Both the position numbers and the translations under genes were made by a program. DNA of 64,000 bases from Conchocele bisecta (Eukaryota > Mollusca > Bivalvia > Lucinida > Thyasiridae), in contig CM055272.1 in NCBI GenBank assembly GCA_029237695.1, positions 13,690,042 to 13,754,041 of the forward strand, written 5' to 3'. Below the pieces are notes generated by a model, which ran no database searches, was not told where the DNA came from, and saw nothing but the letters and a program-made list of their open reading frames with translations. Below are positions 1 to 10,603 of the stretch, piece after piece (positions within the stretch are counted from its first letter, which is position 1; the number at the start of each line of letters is the position of its first letter).

Positions 1-959
1 CGGACGTGATTGGTAATGAGGCCATCGTTAAATGTCATCGGGTTATCTAATGTGAACGTCTCCAAATCTATAAGTTCAATAGGGGGGTCTAAGGTCGATA
101 TCGTCGGGGGTGAACTGTTCTCATCGGCACCAGCACCAGTTATCTGGTGTACATGGACATGCTCAAATTTACTAACGGGCTGATCTTTGTGCAGGGGTGC
201 ATTGTTACTAGTGGAAACAAATGGTTTGGCCTTGCAACAGGACAAGTATGTGTAGCACTGACACACCGCTAGACGTTTGTAATATTCGTACACTACTGGT
301 TGATGCTTACTGACTGCAGACACATTGTGATTTAAAACTCTTAACTTATCTGCAGACACAGACCGTCCTATTGCAACGCCAAGTTGCCCAGGAGCAAAGA
401 AGCTATAACAATCTACTTCTACACATGGTAACATTTGTCCCTGCGCTCGATGGACCGTCAGCGCAAATGTCAACTTCAACGGAAACTGGTGCCTACTAGC
501 CTTAACAGCTCCTGCATCCTTTTGAAACATATCAAATTTATATTTATTGATTTCCACCAGCTTACCATTGAAATTGACAATAGGCTTCATGCCCAACTTA
601 TACACAGTACCGCGCGTGCCATTGCTCAGCAAAGAATTGACATTTCTTGTCAAGATCACAGGCGCCCCAACCTTTAATGCTAGTAATTTGGGCGCCTGTA
701 TCTTCTTAAGCCATCGACGGTCACTCGAATCTTCCGATCTATATAATGTCTGCTCTCCGGGAATGTCGCCAAGTCTTTCATGATTAATGAAGTCGGCATC
801 AAAACTTGTCCCGAAGAGCAGCGTTGGCTCCTCTGGAAGTGGTCTGTCGAACGACTTTACAAATGATGTCGTTTCTGCGGACAGCTCTCCATCGCAAAGC
901 TCACGAACCGCCTTAACAAGGACTGGGTCGTCTTGTCGTTTTACCTGTTCAACGACCAT
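1..959 (-). CDS. PIF1-like helicase, C-terminal part (runs off the left edge)
   Basis: The reverse strand stays open from about 959 down to base 1, over 310 codons, so the gene continues outside the window. Read N to C it shows the late superfamily-1B motifs of PIF1 helicases. A 'GAPVILTRNVNS' block near 590-680 leads into 'NGTRGTVYKLG'. Then comes motif V/VI: 'LTFALTVHRAQGQ' near 430-470, followed by 'FFAPGQLGVAIGRS' near 350-400. These form the ATP-binding and translocation face. After residue ~200 the tail is unconserved and acidic. The first Met (957-959) is only the first in this open stretch; an exon start nearby is equally possible. PIF1 relatives occur both as host genes and as the helicase half of Helitrons. 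No Rep (HUH) domain is visible here, so either origin is possible. Confidence 0.85.
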   Translation of the reverse strand, partial: MVVEQVKRQDDPVLVKAVRELCDGELSAETTSFVKSFDRPLPEEPTLLFGTSFDADFINHERLGDIPGEQTLYRSEDSSDRRWLKKIQAPKLLALKVGAPVILTRNVNSLLSNGTRGTVYKLGMKPIVNFNGKLVEINKYKFDMFQKDAGAVKASRHQFPLKLTFALTVHRAQGQMLPCVEVDCYSFFAPGQLGVAIGRSVSADKLRVLNHNVSAVSKHQPVVYEYYKRLAVCQCYTYLSCCKAKPFVSTSNNAPLHKDQPVSKFEHVHVHQITGAGADENSSPPTISTLDPPIELIDLETFTLDNPMTFNDGLITNHV

Positions 960-990
960 CGAGTTTTGTAAACAGCATTTATATATAGCA

Positions 991-1020
991 TTGGTATATA
1001 TATATATATATATATATATT
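991..1020. repeat. (TA)n microsatellite
   Basis: Roughly 14 TA dinucleotides in a row, just upstream (on the minus strand) of the helicase C-terminal block. Confidence 0.9.
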
Positions 1021-1811
1021 GGCAACTAATTGAATATAAACAATTGCCGGTGAGTGTCTCACCCGTTAAACAAGGCGATCGATACGAAGGTCAATGTCAC
1101 ACTTTGAGATTGCATAGACAACGCCAATTAGAACTGCGTGGTGCAGTCATAAAGTTCTCGGACATTGCTATTATCTAAAGAACAATTTGGTCAAATAGGT
1201 TGTGAAATATGTTGTTTACGTTGCTCCGTGCATTGACGCTGAAAGCAGGCAATATATGAAGTACATGATGAATTAACGATAACAAATCAACAAAATACAC
1301 AACAGTCATAATGTCATGCGATGTAAGTAGCTGAATACAATGAATATGTCAACATACATGTACCATATTTGAACGAGTTAACTTCATGCAGTCACAATAA
1401 ATGTGAAATTTAAAGGCCAATAAAATATAAGAAAAATGTAGTTTGTGTATTTAATTTATTTTTTCTATAAATCGATTTGAAATACATTTACACTGTGATT
1501 TTGAAGGAAACATAACGAATACTGTATTAATATGTAAATAAATAAACATATACATTAATATATTATATTTCATTATTTTATTAACATTTAATAATAATAA
1601 TAATCAACATGGGCAATAATGCAATCGCAGTCAAACAAATGTATACATGCCAGTTTTAGGATTTTTGTCTCTGTTCACATGTGGTTCATATTTACAGTGT
1701 CAATTACATACCATTTGGTACACACATGATGACTGCTAAATCCGCATGGTAGTTAATTATGGGCGCTGGCATTCACCACAGTTTTGGACTGGATAACTAA
1801 TAATTAACAAT
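1021..1811. other. AT-rich stretch, probably intron or intergenic
   Basis: No open frame of note on either strand. The DNA is AT-rich, with short (TAA)n runs near 1590. It lies between two segments of the same minus-strand helicase, so it is best read as an intron or decayed spacer. Confidence 0.5.
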
Positions 1812-2520
1812 ACCTTCATCAGTAAGATTTAATGTGTGGGGAAATGCCAGGTCAAATATTGTTTACGTAAAAAAGTGCAGTCCTGCGTCATGATGGAGTA
1901 TATTGGGCACAGGCGGCAGTTGTTTGAAGTCGCCACAAGTCACAATCTAAACAAAATGTTAATATACATATGTAGCAATATTTAACTACTATATAATTCT
2001 TGTCCAGTGTACATAATCACCTTTATTCTTATTAAATGACCAGGATCTGTCAATATTAGGTTAATATCAATAAAAGTTAAGCAACATAGGGCATTTTCAC
2101 ACGTATATCAAAATCTACACATTGAACATTTTATTTGTTGTTGTGCTAAGTATTTTTATAATGTGACTTTATCGACAACAAAACAAAATATTTGCAATGG
2201 TTGTTAGCAACACACCTGCAGGCCACCAAACACTCTGTCTAATCTGCCGTATATTACGGCAGATATACTCCACAGTCTCGAACACTGTCGCCGATAGCAT
2301 CCCCACTTCGTCTATTATCAACACGTCACTGTCAACGATTCGCTTTGCGGTTTCCGTATGTTGTATTACGGCCAAAAGCGCTGGGTCTGTATAACGAACG
2401 TCGCCAATGCCGTACCAATGATGCACTGTTGTTCCTCCAGTGTAGTTTTGGGCGGCCATGCCGGTAGATGCCGTTGTCGCCACATTCTTGCATTGCTCCT
2501 TCATTTTGTGAATGATTTGT
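1812..2520 (-). pseudogene. PIF1-like helicase, central motifs in two exon-like blocks
   Basis: Two minus-strand blocks carry the middle of a PIF1 helicase. Block one (2520 to about 2216) starts after an acceptor-like 'tgtttacag'. It reads 'TASTGMAAQNYTGGTTVH' (motif Ia) and then 'VLIIDEVGML' (Walker B, DEVG). Block two (1946 to about 1812) follows 'attttgtttag' and contains 'CGDFKQLPPVPN', the diagnostic GDFxQLPPV motif III. It ends near 'FPHTLNLTD'. An in-frame TAA (minus strand, 1863-1865) interrupts block two, and the simplest splice join between the blocks does not keep frame. The gene is therefore probably decayed. The Walker A exon (GxGxGKT) expected upstream was not found. The spacing fits one multi-exon gene continuing into the block at 1-959. 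Confidence 0.75.
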
Positions 2521-2631
2521 CTGTAAACATTGCAAGAAATGTAACGTCTGATTAATTAGTGGTTTTACCTGCAGATGAGGCAGGCACTCACATTTAATAT
2601 CGCTCCAAAATGTAAATTTGTATATTTTCCA

Positions 2632-3510
2632 GGTTGTGTGAAGCATACAGACCATGTACTAAAGAGGAGCGACATAGGCCAATACGATTTTTGGATATAC
2701 GCATGTATTATGAGGATCACTGCAAACCACAACAAACGTATCCACAATGTAACAATTATATTGCAAGACTCATCAAGCGTATATTTCCAGATTCAAAAAA
2801 GTGTTATGTTACACAGAATAAAATCAAATATGCTGCATATACGAATGTGCTGTGGAATCACCAACAAACGACCAGATACACATTACAGATGAAGCTGTAT
2901 CTGTTTCATCTGACGAAAATAACAATTTATCTATTATGGTACCAACTGTACATGTTGTTGGCGGCAAATGACACTAAGAAATCATGTATTTGACATACCA
3001 GTGCACGTGAAATACACACAGTCTAGCGTAAACGCATTGCTACTAATAATGAAGTATGTTGTAGTATGCAAAGGAATTAGTGTAAAGTCAGCTGATGACA
3101 AACAATTAAAACGTAACAGCATTGTAGCGTGGTGTGCACAAAAGGAGATGTGTTATTCATGTGTGAAGCATTTCTTCACAACAAAAACATCTGTAGATGA
3201 TGATGATAACATTCAGGAGAAAACAGAAGGAAATGTTGAAGTACATGAGCCGATGGAATAAAACGAAATAAACAATGATGATGAGGCGATGCACATAGAC
3301 AGTGACCACAATACCATGCTAAAAATGTTCGAAGGCGCCCCTAACGAATTTCATAATTTACTACGATCTCAGCTGAAGAATATGAATTCAAACAAAGACC
3401 CAAGATACCGTAGATGGGACAAGAGCATTATCAAGATATGCGTATCGTTATATTGCAAGCACATGTATTGCCTATTTAAAAAAGTATTTATTAAATGCAC
3501 ATATTCGAAT
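2632..3510 (+). pseudogene. N-terminal region of a P-element-like transposase (decayed)
   Basis: A coding-like exon opens after the acceptor 'tatattttccag' (ends 2631) and runs to about 2880. It contains 'RLIKRIFPDSKKCYV', a basic segment of unassigned type. A second block at 2968-3261 has paired cysteines ('AWCAQKEMCYSC') and an acidic tail. After one in-frame TAA (3259-3261) the same frame continues as 'NSNKDPRYRRWDKSII', which resembles the rRW-(S/D)-xEI segment before the catalytic domain in P/THAP9-type transposases. The strand and order match the clearer catalytic block at 4519-5511. Assignment of the first exon rests on position only. THAP zinc-finger cysteines are not visible. Confidence 0.45.
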
Positions 3511-3527
3511 GTGTGATGTCATAAATA

Positions 3528-3715
3528 CGCACAGTCTGACCAGGATCTGCACTGTTCGCCATACAATCAATGGAACACTCGTAATACTTATAACAAGGAA
3601 TATAGGTCAATATCCGAATACAGAAGTGTGCAATTCTATCAGGAATTATACTGGTCACAAATTTCATAAGCCTCATTTCTCCAGTCACAGTCACATATCA
3701 CAATGTGTATAGAGG
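3528..3715. repeat. Dispersed repeat, copy 1 (core 'ctgcactgttcgcc')
   Basis: About 185 bp, starting at 'cagtctgaccaggatctg' and ending near 'cagtcacagtcacatatcac'. A diverged second copy lies at 7262-7441 with the same landmarks in the same order. I associate this sequence with an abundant bivalve repeat. It appears inserted in an intron of the P-like gene. Confidence 0.65.
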
Positions 3716-3941
3716 TTCTTAACTCGAATCAAGACTTCCGTAACATTTATCTGTGCCATGCATTTTATAGCTGAAGACGCATTGATATATTATATCTATT
3801 GTTCTAATGCACTCCATAAATAGCACGCAATCTGGTTGGCTGATGGTCATACATTACAGGTATATCATTGTTGATGAACGGTCGCAAATTATTTCAATAT
3901 GTATTCCTACGCCATTAGTAAAGGAGTGCATTAGCAATAGG

Positions 3942-4080
3942 TAGGTTAACCGCATTGTAAATTTGATAGGTCGGAAAACATGTTTAATGTCTCCGATAGC
4001 GCGTCGCCATTAAACAGATTGTCCGACCTATCATTTTCTGATATACGCCGCAAATTTGAAAATTACAATGCAGTTAACCC
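3942..4080. repeat. Foldback/MITE-like inverted repeat
   Basis: The left arm ('ggttaaccgcattgtaaa', 'tgataggtcgga') is mirrored by the right arm ('tccgacctatca', 'ttacaatgcagttaacc') around a loop of about 40 bp. The small open frame across it is a by-product. It lies in an intron-like gap of the P-like transposase. Confidence 0.65.
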
Positions 4081-4518
4081 TATATTGACCGTGGTAAAAC
4101 TGTATGATGGCTTGTACATACAAAGATGGCGGAGATGGCAACTCAATGTACAATATAGTATACAGTAACACGATGCTATTCACATATCTAATATTAATAT
4201 ATCACATCACTCTTATGAGGCAATTATCATTCAAACCAATTAAGTGTAGTTTCTATGACCTATTTCCTTAATAGACGAACAATGGATACATATATATCCT
4301 CTAATTACATCGTTGGTATCGACGCTTGCAAATCGTCCTGTCGAACTAAGTCTTAAACACATAATGTGGTTTGGATGGCTAAGTCATTTATGTGGGAAAA
4401 ATAGGCCATGAAAGAAATTCCTCTTTTGCTGGGTATATAATGTTCTTTGAGCGAATTCCCACCCTTAAGTACATGCATACGATAACAATATAAGTAACTG
4501 ATTCTAATTTGTTTCCAG

Positions 4519-5511
4519 GTGGCCCGTGGCGTACTTTGCATCGTCAACTGCCACCGCACATCAACTATACCTAAACATTTGGGAATGTGTGGACACACTA
4601 GATGATCACGGCTTCACCACAGACTACATAATGATGGACGGTGGCAGTGCTAATCGAGCATTCACAAACATGCTGTTTGAGAACAATGCAAGAGAAAACA
4701 GATTTTCTACGTCTGACATATACAATATGACGCATAATATTGCAATCATACAGGACGTGAAGCATTGTATAAAACAAATTAGAAATGGGTTATTTGCCAG
4801 CAGATATGCCAATATGAACACAGGAAAATATTTAGTCTCTGGTGGTTACGCTATTGTATGGGATCATTTTGAGGAAGCTGCCAATTTCAATTCACACTTT
4901 GGTATGCGGATTCATAGAAAACTTACACGAGACCACATATAATTAACGCCCGCTTCCAAAATGGGAAATGAATTGGCAACCTCAGTAATGAACAGAGACA
5001 TGTTATTCCTGATGCGTTCATATCAGAAGTCGCTGAGTGAACCAAACCGTCTAAACGGCACAATTTCATTATTGGAACAGACAAGTGTATTGGTTGATTT
5101 TTTCAGCGACCTTAATCGTCCAGTTAAACGGGACGACCATAGATTAACAACAATTCAATGTGCACTTAATCACTTTAACATCTGGGAATCCGAAGTAAAA
5201 TAATACCTTGTCTGAAACAAACAAAAATATTATCCAAGGAATGCAGAGATGACCTAAATTCTTGTATTCTAGGCTTTCTCTCAATGTGTGATAACGTACT
5301 GCTCGTGGGGGCAAAGATTGTCCCTGGCTACATCAATTCTGACCTTATATAAAACTTATTCTGTCAGCAACGAGGTATTCATCATGGATGCAATACAAAT
5401 CCGACTGTTAACCAGTATGGACCTGCTGTTAATGCAATTTGCCTTGGCCAGACCACTGTCTCTACTAAATAAAATTCAGGTGGCAGAGGGAGTTTCTTTA
5501 CTGCAACTTGA
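4519..5511 (+). pseudogene. P-element-type (THAP9-like) transposase, catalytic and C-terminal domains
   Basis: The exon opens after the acceptor 'aatttgtttccag' (ends 4518). It reads 'PVAYFASSTATAHQLY' and then 'YIMMDGGSANRAFTNM' (first catalytic-type Asp, DGxSxN). Next is 'IIQDVKHCIKQIRNGL', the D-x-x-H-x-x-K-x-x-R-N signature of P-superfamily RNase-H-fold transposases. After an in-frame TAA at 4940-4942 the frame continues with 'TPASKMGNELATSVMN', the family's K-M-(K)V-x-LA motif. Further down, about 5237-5511, the C-terminal domain reads 'GCNTNPTVNQYGPAV', with at least two more stops (TAA after 'NSDLI' and after 'TVSTK'). Multiple stops make it a fossil. Whether it was an element or a domesticated THAP9-like gene cannot be decided here. 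Confidence 0.8.
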
Positions 5512-5592
5512 ATTAAACGATGGGATTCATCCTTACATCAAGTTATAACCATTATAACAGTAGTACTATTAGTACTAATTAGTACTAACTAG

Positions 5593-6192
5593 TTGGAGCA
5601 GCCCAAGGTGATCTTCGATCTTAGTCAGCACACGAAAGCAACAACTGATCCATCCATTTTTAAATCATTTTTTCTTGATGTTAAAGACAGATACAATACA
5701 TACACTCCGCTTTTTACTGATGGCTCAAAGATCGGGGACCGGGTAGCAGCTGTTGCCGCTGTCCCCGAGGGAGATCTTCAATCCAGACTCCCAGACAAAT
5801 CTTCGATATTTTCTGCAGAATTGAGGGCGATTTTACTTGCTCTGGATTTCGCGAAAATATCTTGGAGAAAGCAATTCATTTTATTTTCCGATTCATTATC
5901 TTCACTACAAGCTTTGTACAACATGAAGCTTGAACATCCACTTACCCGCCAAATCATGGAGCTACACCATATTTTACTTTCGTCTGGCAAGGACATTATT
6001 TTTTGGCTACCCAGTCATACTGGTATCAAGGGCAATGACAGGGCAGATAGTGCTGCCAAGGCCGCCCTGGATTACCAACATTTCATTTTCCTGTTTGCTA
6101 TCATGATTTTAAATCATCCATCAACTCATTCATCTCCGATACAATGCAGATCCAGTGGGATCTGCTCACAGATAATAAACTTCATGCTGTGA
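5593..6192 (+). CDS. LINE ORF2 fragment: RNase H domain
   Basis: The frame holds a complete-looking type-I RNase H core, which removes RNA from the RNA:DNA hybrid during retrotransposition. The four acidic positions are visible: 'PLFTDGSK' (Asp, ~residue 43), 'FSAELRAILLALD' (Glu, ~75), 'FSDSLSSLQAL' (Asp, ~99) and 'GNDRADSAAK' (Asp, ~151). 'WLPSHTGIKGN' gives the conserved His before the last Asp. After about residue 162 the frame is lost; the downstream domain continues in another frame from about 6115. The apparent start Met is just the first in the truncated copy. Confidence 0.85.
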   Translation: MEQPKVIFDLSQHTKATTDPSIFKSFFLDVKDRYNTYTPLFTDGSKIGDRVAAVAAVPEGDLQSRLPDKSSIFSAELRAILLALDFAKISWRKQFILFSDSLSSLQALYNMKLEHPLTRQIMELHHILLSSGKDIIFWLPSHTGIKGNDRADSAAKAALDYQHFIFLFAIMILNHPSTHSSPIQCRSSGICSQIINFML

Positions 6193-6678
6193 AACCGACT
6201 CTGGGCGAATGGACTCCTGGCTACAGACATGTACGCCGGGATGAAGTTGTCCTTAGTCGATTGCGCATTGGACATACACGACTAACGCATTCGTATATGC
6301 TCAGCGCATTTACCGTGCAACACATCCTACTGGACTGTATCGATTTTGCCGATATTCGAGGCAAACACTTTAATGTTACTTCACTTGCTATTCCAGGTGG
6401 AGAACATTGAAGGTTTGCTTCGCTTTCTCCATGAAACGAACTTGTATCGGAAAATTTATTTTATCATTGTATACATGTTACTCATTACTATACTTTTATA
6501 ATTCTATGCACGTTGTTCATTTATATTGTTTATCATATTAATATTTTTACCTTATCATTTGATTGATTACCACATGTAACATACTATTTTACTATTATTT
6601 TTATTCTTCATCTACATTGCTTGGCCCTAAATGATACTCTTTTGTGTTGATGGGCCGTTAAGCACCATTCCATTCCGT
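5594..6678 (+). mobile_element. 5'-truncated non-LTR retrotransposon (LINE), copy 1
   Basis: The block starts at 'ttggagcagcccaagg' and ends at 'ccgttaagcaccattcc'. It holds an RNase H domain, the LINE C-terminal domain and a 3' UTR. From 6124 it is nearly identical to the copy at 47,472-48,070. Compared with that copy it lacks 36 bp (after 'attcgtatatgctc', near 6302) that encode a Cys/His segment. It also lacks a short stretch near 6388. No clear target duplication was seen. An RNase H inside the LINE ORF2 points to the I/Nimb-type branch. Confidence 0.85.
6115..6410 (+). pseudogene. LINE ORF2 C-terminal domain, internally deleted
   Basis: Contains 'RLRIGHTRLTHSYML' followed directly by 'SAFTVQHILLDC'. 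In the second copy (47.5 kb) these motifs are separated by a segment with 'PWCIPCH', which supplies the cysteines of the Cys/His cluster typical of LINE C-termini. Its loss here would remove the metal site. The reading frame differs from the RNase H frame just upstream. Confidence 0.75.
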
Positions 6679-6776
6679 TCTGATTTTGTAGTAGGTTAAA
6701 ATGGGATCGAACACGTTTGCCCGGCCTTACATGACCTTAGCTGTTGATAGGCCGTTAAACACTAATAAACAAACAA
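6679..6776 (+). mobile_element. 3' tail of a second LINE
   Basis: Ends with 'gctgttgataggccgtta' and then 'ataaacaaacaaa', the A/C-rich end of a related LINE 3' UTR. Reverse-strand counterparts of this tail occur near 48,585-48,625 and 61,200-61,265. Confidence 0.55.
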
Positions 6777-7261
6777 ATTGTGCATTTGCTTCATACTTGC
6801 ATTGTGCTACATAAGTGTGTATTATTGTATCTGTGATATAATATGCATCAGCTATTATATATCAGTTCTTTGTATCGTTGGCACTGATCATTTGCTATGG
6901 GTTTAGTTTGAACAGGGTCTACAAAGATGAACAGCTGAATAACTGAATAACTGTTGCGTAGTATGTGTGAGTTTGAGTGTGTAATCGGTTGATGATAATG
7001 TGCACATGAGTTCCGAGAATCCATGTGCATCCGATTGTCTGTGCAGTCTCGTTGGGTGTAGGACGACGTCCAATGGATGTTGTATGCATAGGATCTGTTT
7101 TATTATGTTTTAAATGTGCTAAGTGCACAGATTTTAATAGACGCAGTCATGTAGTTATGCACAACATACGGGGTGGTGATGCCTGGATTCCGTGATTTCA
7201 AGAGACACTTGTAATCTTGATTTAGAAGAAAACTAATATGTGGCAGTGACTGGATAAATGC
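6777..7261. other. No supported gene
   Basis: Short overlapping frames only, with no coding signature, RNA gene or clear repeat structure. Confidence 0.4.
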
Positions 7262-7441
7262 ATGTGCAGCTGATCAGGGACTGCACTGTTCGCCAACCAG
7301 TCAATGAAACATCGTTAATACTTTTCATTTATAGTGTTTATCCTTATCAGGTTTAAAGAATTAATGTGCTAGAATATCAGATGTTTGAGTATTCACAAAT
7401 ACCATAAGCCAAATAGTCCAGTCACAGTCACACATGTACAT
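7262..7441. repeat. Dispersed repeat, copy 2
   Basis: Same family as 3528-3715. It shares 'gactgcactgttcgcc', then 'agtcaatg', 'ccataagcc' and 'ccagtcacagtcaca' in order, with indels. Confidence 0.6.
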
Positions 7442-8167
7442 GTACCTGGGTCAATAAACAATGAACCACTGCTTCCAGGTGCCAGTAATGTACGGAAAAA
7501 TCGCATGGATATTGTATAGATTGTAATTCATTTCTAACACATAGTTAATAGCATGTCACGAGAAATTAAACACAGTGCCCGTCGAGAACCGGTGCTACAA
7601 GCTAATGCATTCGTATGTTTTTGCAGTAGATCTAATACGTCTCATCTAATACACGCCAGTATTCAGAGAAAACAAATTACCGCATTATAATATAGTTTTG
7701 CCGGTTCTCCACACTGGCCTGTAAATATCACATTGTGCCCTTCTAGGCACAATTTTAAAACCTGACCCTCAGCCGCATCCTCCATCTTTGCTGGGTGATT
7801 CTCCGTCTCCAATCATTATTCACTGCGGCACTGCACCAGCTGTTTAAATAAACCGGAAGTGGATGGTGGTGATGAGCTTCGCAGGGAAAATACCGTGAAG
7901 GTGACTGTAAGTTCTTGCTTGTTTGGTAAGGTTGTCTAAGGGAAAACGGTTATATAACCATATAGTACAAAAAGTACAACACCTCGTGATTAATATGTCA
8001 CCAGAATCGTTATACTGCGGTTACATTTGACCGACATATCGATGTTCAAAAATTCGAATCGCTGGCGAACTGTGTCACCTGTAGTCTATATACGTACTAG
8101 TACAGTCGGACCAGATTGATTTATCTAAGGGGCTATGTGGGTGGGGAATTCAATCGCCTGTGGTATA

Positions 8168-9232
8168 TGAAACCAAATTTACCAATTGATAGCTTTACCA
8201 TGATGTTAGTATGCTTTAAACGGTACCGTATTATATTGTAGTATTGCAAAGCTACTTCCCGCAACTACCACGGTGTTACAACTTCTCTATTATAATTAAA
8301 TGGTGTTATTGTCGCACTTCTCTTATTTGAAGCAATGATACAATTTAGATATTTCCTTTTCATATATAGTACATTCATAGCCTAGGCAAAGTGGAGCGCG
8401 TGGTCGAGCGGTCTGAGGTGTCGGACTGCTGATCTTACGGTCGTGGGTTCGAGCTTCACCAGAGGCGTGCGTTGTGTCCTTTATCCATACTGCTTCAGTC
8501 CACCCAGCTGTAAATGGGTACCGGCTAAATACCGGGAACATCGATTGTATTTTATTGTATTTTATTGTATGTACATGCACTTATGAATACAAATATGATC
8601 CACTGGTGATAAGCCTCATTATTGAGGGTATACCAGTATCTCAGTCGTCATTGTAGCACGACTGTCACTTCGAGAGTTATACACATTTTGCCCATTTTTG
8701 GTATGCCTTGTGTTAAGTTTTACATTTACTTTTGATTAACCCAGTGTTGTGTCAGATGTGTTTGTATCCTGGACTACAGCAACCGGTGCACTAGACGCAC
8801 ACTTGCAATACAGACTTTGTCCTGGTAGTCGTGTTCCCCAATTATCCCGGATCGCTTGACTATGTCTTGTATTTTTAAACTCTCATCAGCGAAGATAAGT
8901 GCATCGTGGCGGCTATATAAATTCTCCAGGTGCGTCCTTCCAGTGATGCTATTATTTTCTCGATCCCTGGTGGTCTTTGAGCACATTTTGACTATTTTTC
9001 GTATTAGTTTTGTCCTTTTTACATACAGCTTCACTTCAGCTGTTGGTAAGAGGTACTTGTGTCATGGACTGTGAATACGGCACAGGCCGTGACACAACCG
9101 AACAGGCGCAATAAAACAGCAGTTGCAATGCATACTTCATGTCTTGTAAACAAAATCACAACATGTGCGGTTTCTATCTAATGACATTGAGAGAGATATA
9201 GTGTGCTTCTATCTAATGATGTGGAAAGATAG
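8168..9232. repeat. Dispersed ~1-kb repeat, copy 1 (split by a SINE)
   Basis: Matches 53,116-54,057 in the same orientation. Shared blocks include 'gctttaccatgatgttag', 'acttcccgcaactacca', 'ttccccaattatcccgga', 'cacttcagctgttggta' and 'acaaccgaacaggcgcaa'. The match breaks at 8389 where the SINE begins and resumes near 8650 ('gcacgactgtca'). No protein is evident in either copy, so it is probably non-autonomous. Its ends were not resolved. Confidence 0.75.
8389..8572 (+). mobile_element. tRNA-derived SINE, copy 1
   Basis: The head is tRNA-like: a box-A-like 'gtggtcgagcggtctgag' and a box B 'gggttcgagcttcacc'. The body ('cacccagctgtaaatggg') is shared with the SINE at 45,123. The tail is a 'tattttattg' repeat. 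It interrupts the dispersed repeat exactly after 'gcctaggca'. The head's acceptor stem does not pair, so this is not a functional tRNA. Confidence 0.8.
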
Positions 9233-9534
9233 ATCTTCACCTCATCTGGATCTACAATGTTTGCAAGCATTTTCCTGAATGTTATGAATGTACTGATCAG
9301 AGCTAACCATTTTCTTGTGATAGAATAGTGACTGTGTTCTAGTCATATTTTTTATGTTTATGTTTCACAATGCGTTTTACATCCCAATGGCCATGGTTTG
9401 TTCTACAATCTGAATATTGGAGGGTTCTCCTAAAACTGTACATGCTGTAATAGACCTATGTTTCTGTTCATTTGTAGTTAATATTCTCATTTATTGCTAT
9501 AGAAACAAATTATGGCCATATAGTGAGATACATC

Positions 9535-9900
9535 GCAAAACCATGTGGGCCCTGCATTGTATACTCTATGGGTCCGTTGCCAAAATCGTTTGCAAAAACC
9601 TTATATGACCCATACGGGTTGCCTATATGGGCCCTAAATTGAAAACCATATTGGTCCCAGGTGGGTAGCCTATATTTGGTCCAATATAGATCCCATATGG
9701 GACCTGTATTGTATACGATGTGGGGCCCATGCCAAACTGGTTTGCAAAAACCATATATGACCCATGTGGGTTGCCCATATGGGCCCTAAATTGAAACCCA
9801 TATTGGTCCCAGATGGGTAGCCTATATTAGTCCCATATATATCCCACATGGGACCTGTATTGTATACGATGTGGGCCCCACAATCAGTTTTTTTCAATAA
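9535..9900. repeat. Tandem satellite, ~152-bp period, about 2.3 copies
   Basis: 'tgcaaaaacc' recurs at 9591 and 9743. Each unit contains 'gggttgcc', 'atatgggccctaaattga' and 'atgggtagcctatatt'. The unit is itself made of palindromic 'cccatatggg'-like words. The minus-strand frame across it (M-G-P-I-W repeats) is an artefact of the repeat. Confidence 0.8.
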
Positions 9901-9974
9901 ACCAGAATTTGGTGAACATTTTGAGACCTGTGTATCTTTATCCGGCATAAAATATTCTTTATTTTTCCTGGAAA

Positions 9975-10042
9975 GTATATGTTGTTACCACTCACCTGAG
10001 CCGTCTCGATGAGACGGTTCAAATGAGTGGTAACAACATATA
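9975..10042. repeat. Near-perfect 68-bp palindrome (hairpin family, copy 1)
   Basis: 'tatgttgttaccactcac' is mirrored by 'gagtggtaacaacata', and the centre 'ccgtctcgatgagacgg' also pairs. A second copy lies at 16,603-16,670 and a half copy at 57,242-57,258. It is flanked here by a weak direct repeat ('gtgaacattt' on both sides). Confidence 0.85.
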
Positions 10043-10109
10043 TGTTTATGAAGAAATGTGCAAAAATTACTAAACAAGAATTGTGTGAACATTTGGATAC
10101 CCGTGTATA

Positions 10110-10215
10110 TGTCAGGCCCGTACGCAGGATTTTCTATTGGGGGATGCGTCAGGGGCGAGCCCCGCGTAGTTGGAGCGAGTAGGCTAGGGGGGTCCGGGGG
10201 CATGCTCCCCCGGAT
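10110..10215. repeat. GC-rich dispersed repeat fragment
   Basis: 'gcccgtacgcaggatttt', then 'gggggtccgggggcatgctc'. A related GC-rich block with 'ggggtccggacc' lies at 52,395-52,480. Function unknown. Confidence 0.4.
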
Positions 10216-10603
10216 AATTGTTTAAACCTAGATGGCTTGAAATGCACTCTCCTGCATTGTAAGTCATTTAAATTCGTATTTCAACGGTGGTAAATTGTGA
10301 CATTTTCATGCAAATTACCTGTATATTAATGCATTTCAAGATTTGTCTATTGTAACCGACAGCCGAAATAACATGGTCAACCAAACTCTTCATTAAAAGA
10401 ACTAAATGTATACACATTGACATTGTATACGGCATACAACTGTTCTGGTATGGTTATAATAATACAGCATCATGTTAGCATAATTAGTGAATGCATTTTC
10501 GGTGCGCCGAAGATATGAAAAATCTGACAAAAATGGCCGATGACAAATGATTAAGCCTACTGTTACAGTTATATAAATATTGTAAAATAGATCTACTTCA
10601 CAT

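Noticed and set aside
8391..8470. Possible tRNA gene (good A and B boxes)
   Set aside because: The acceptor stem does not pair and the sequence continues into a SINE body shared with 45.1 kb, so it is a SINE head.
9670..9948. 92-codon minus frame rich in Met-Gly-Pro-Ile-Trp
   Set aside because: It is an artefact of the 152-bp satellite.
9975..10042. Rho-independent terminator-like hairpin
   Set aside because: The eukaryotic context, the lack of a T-tract and the repeated family make a terminator reading meaningless.
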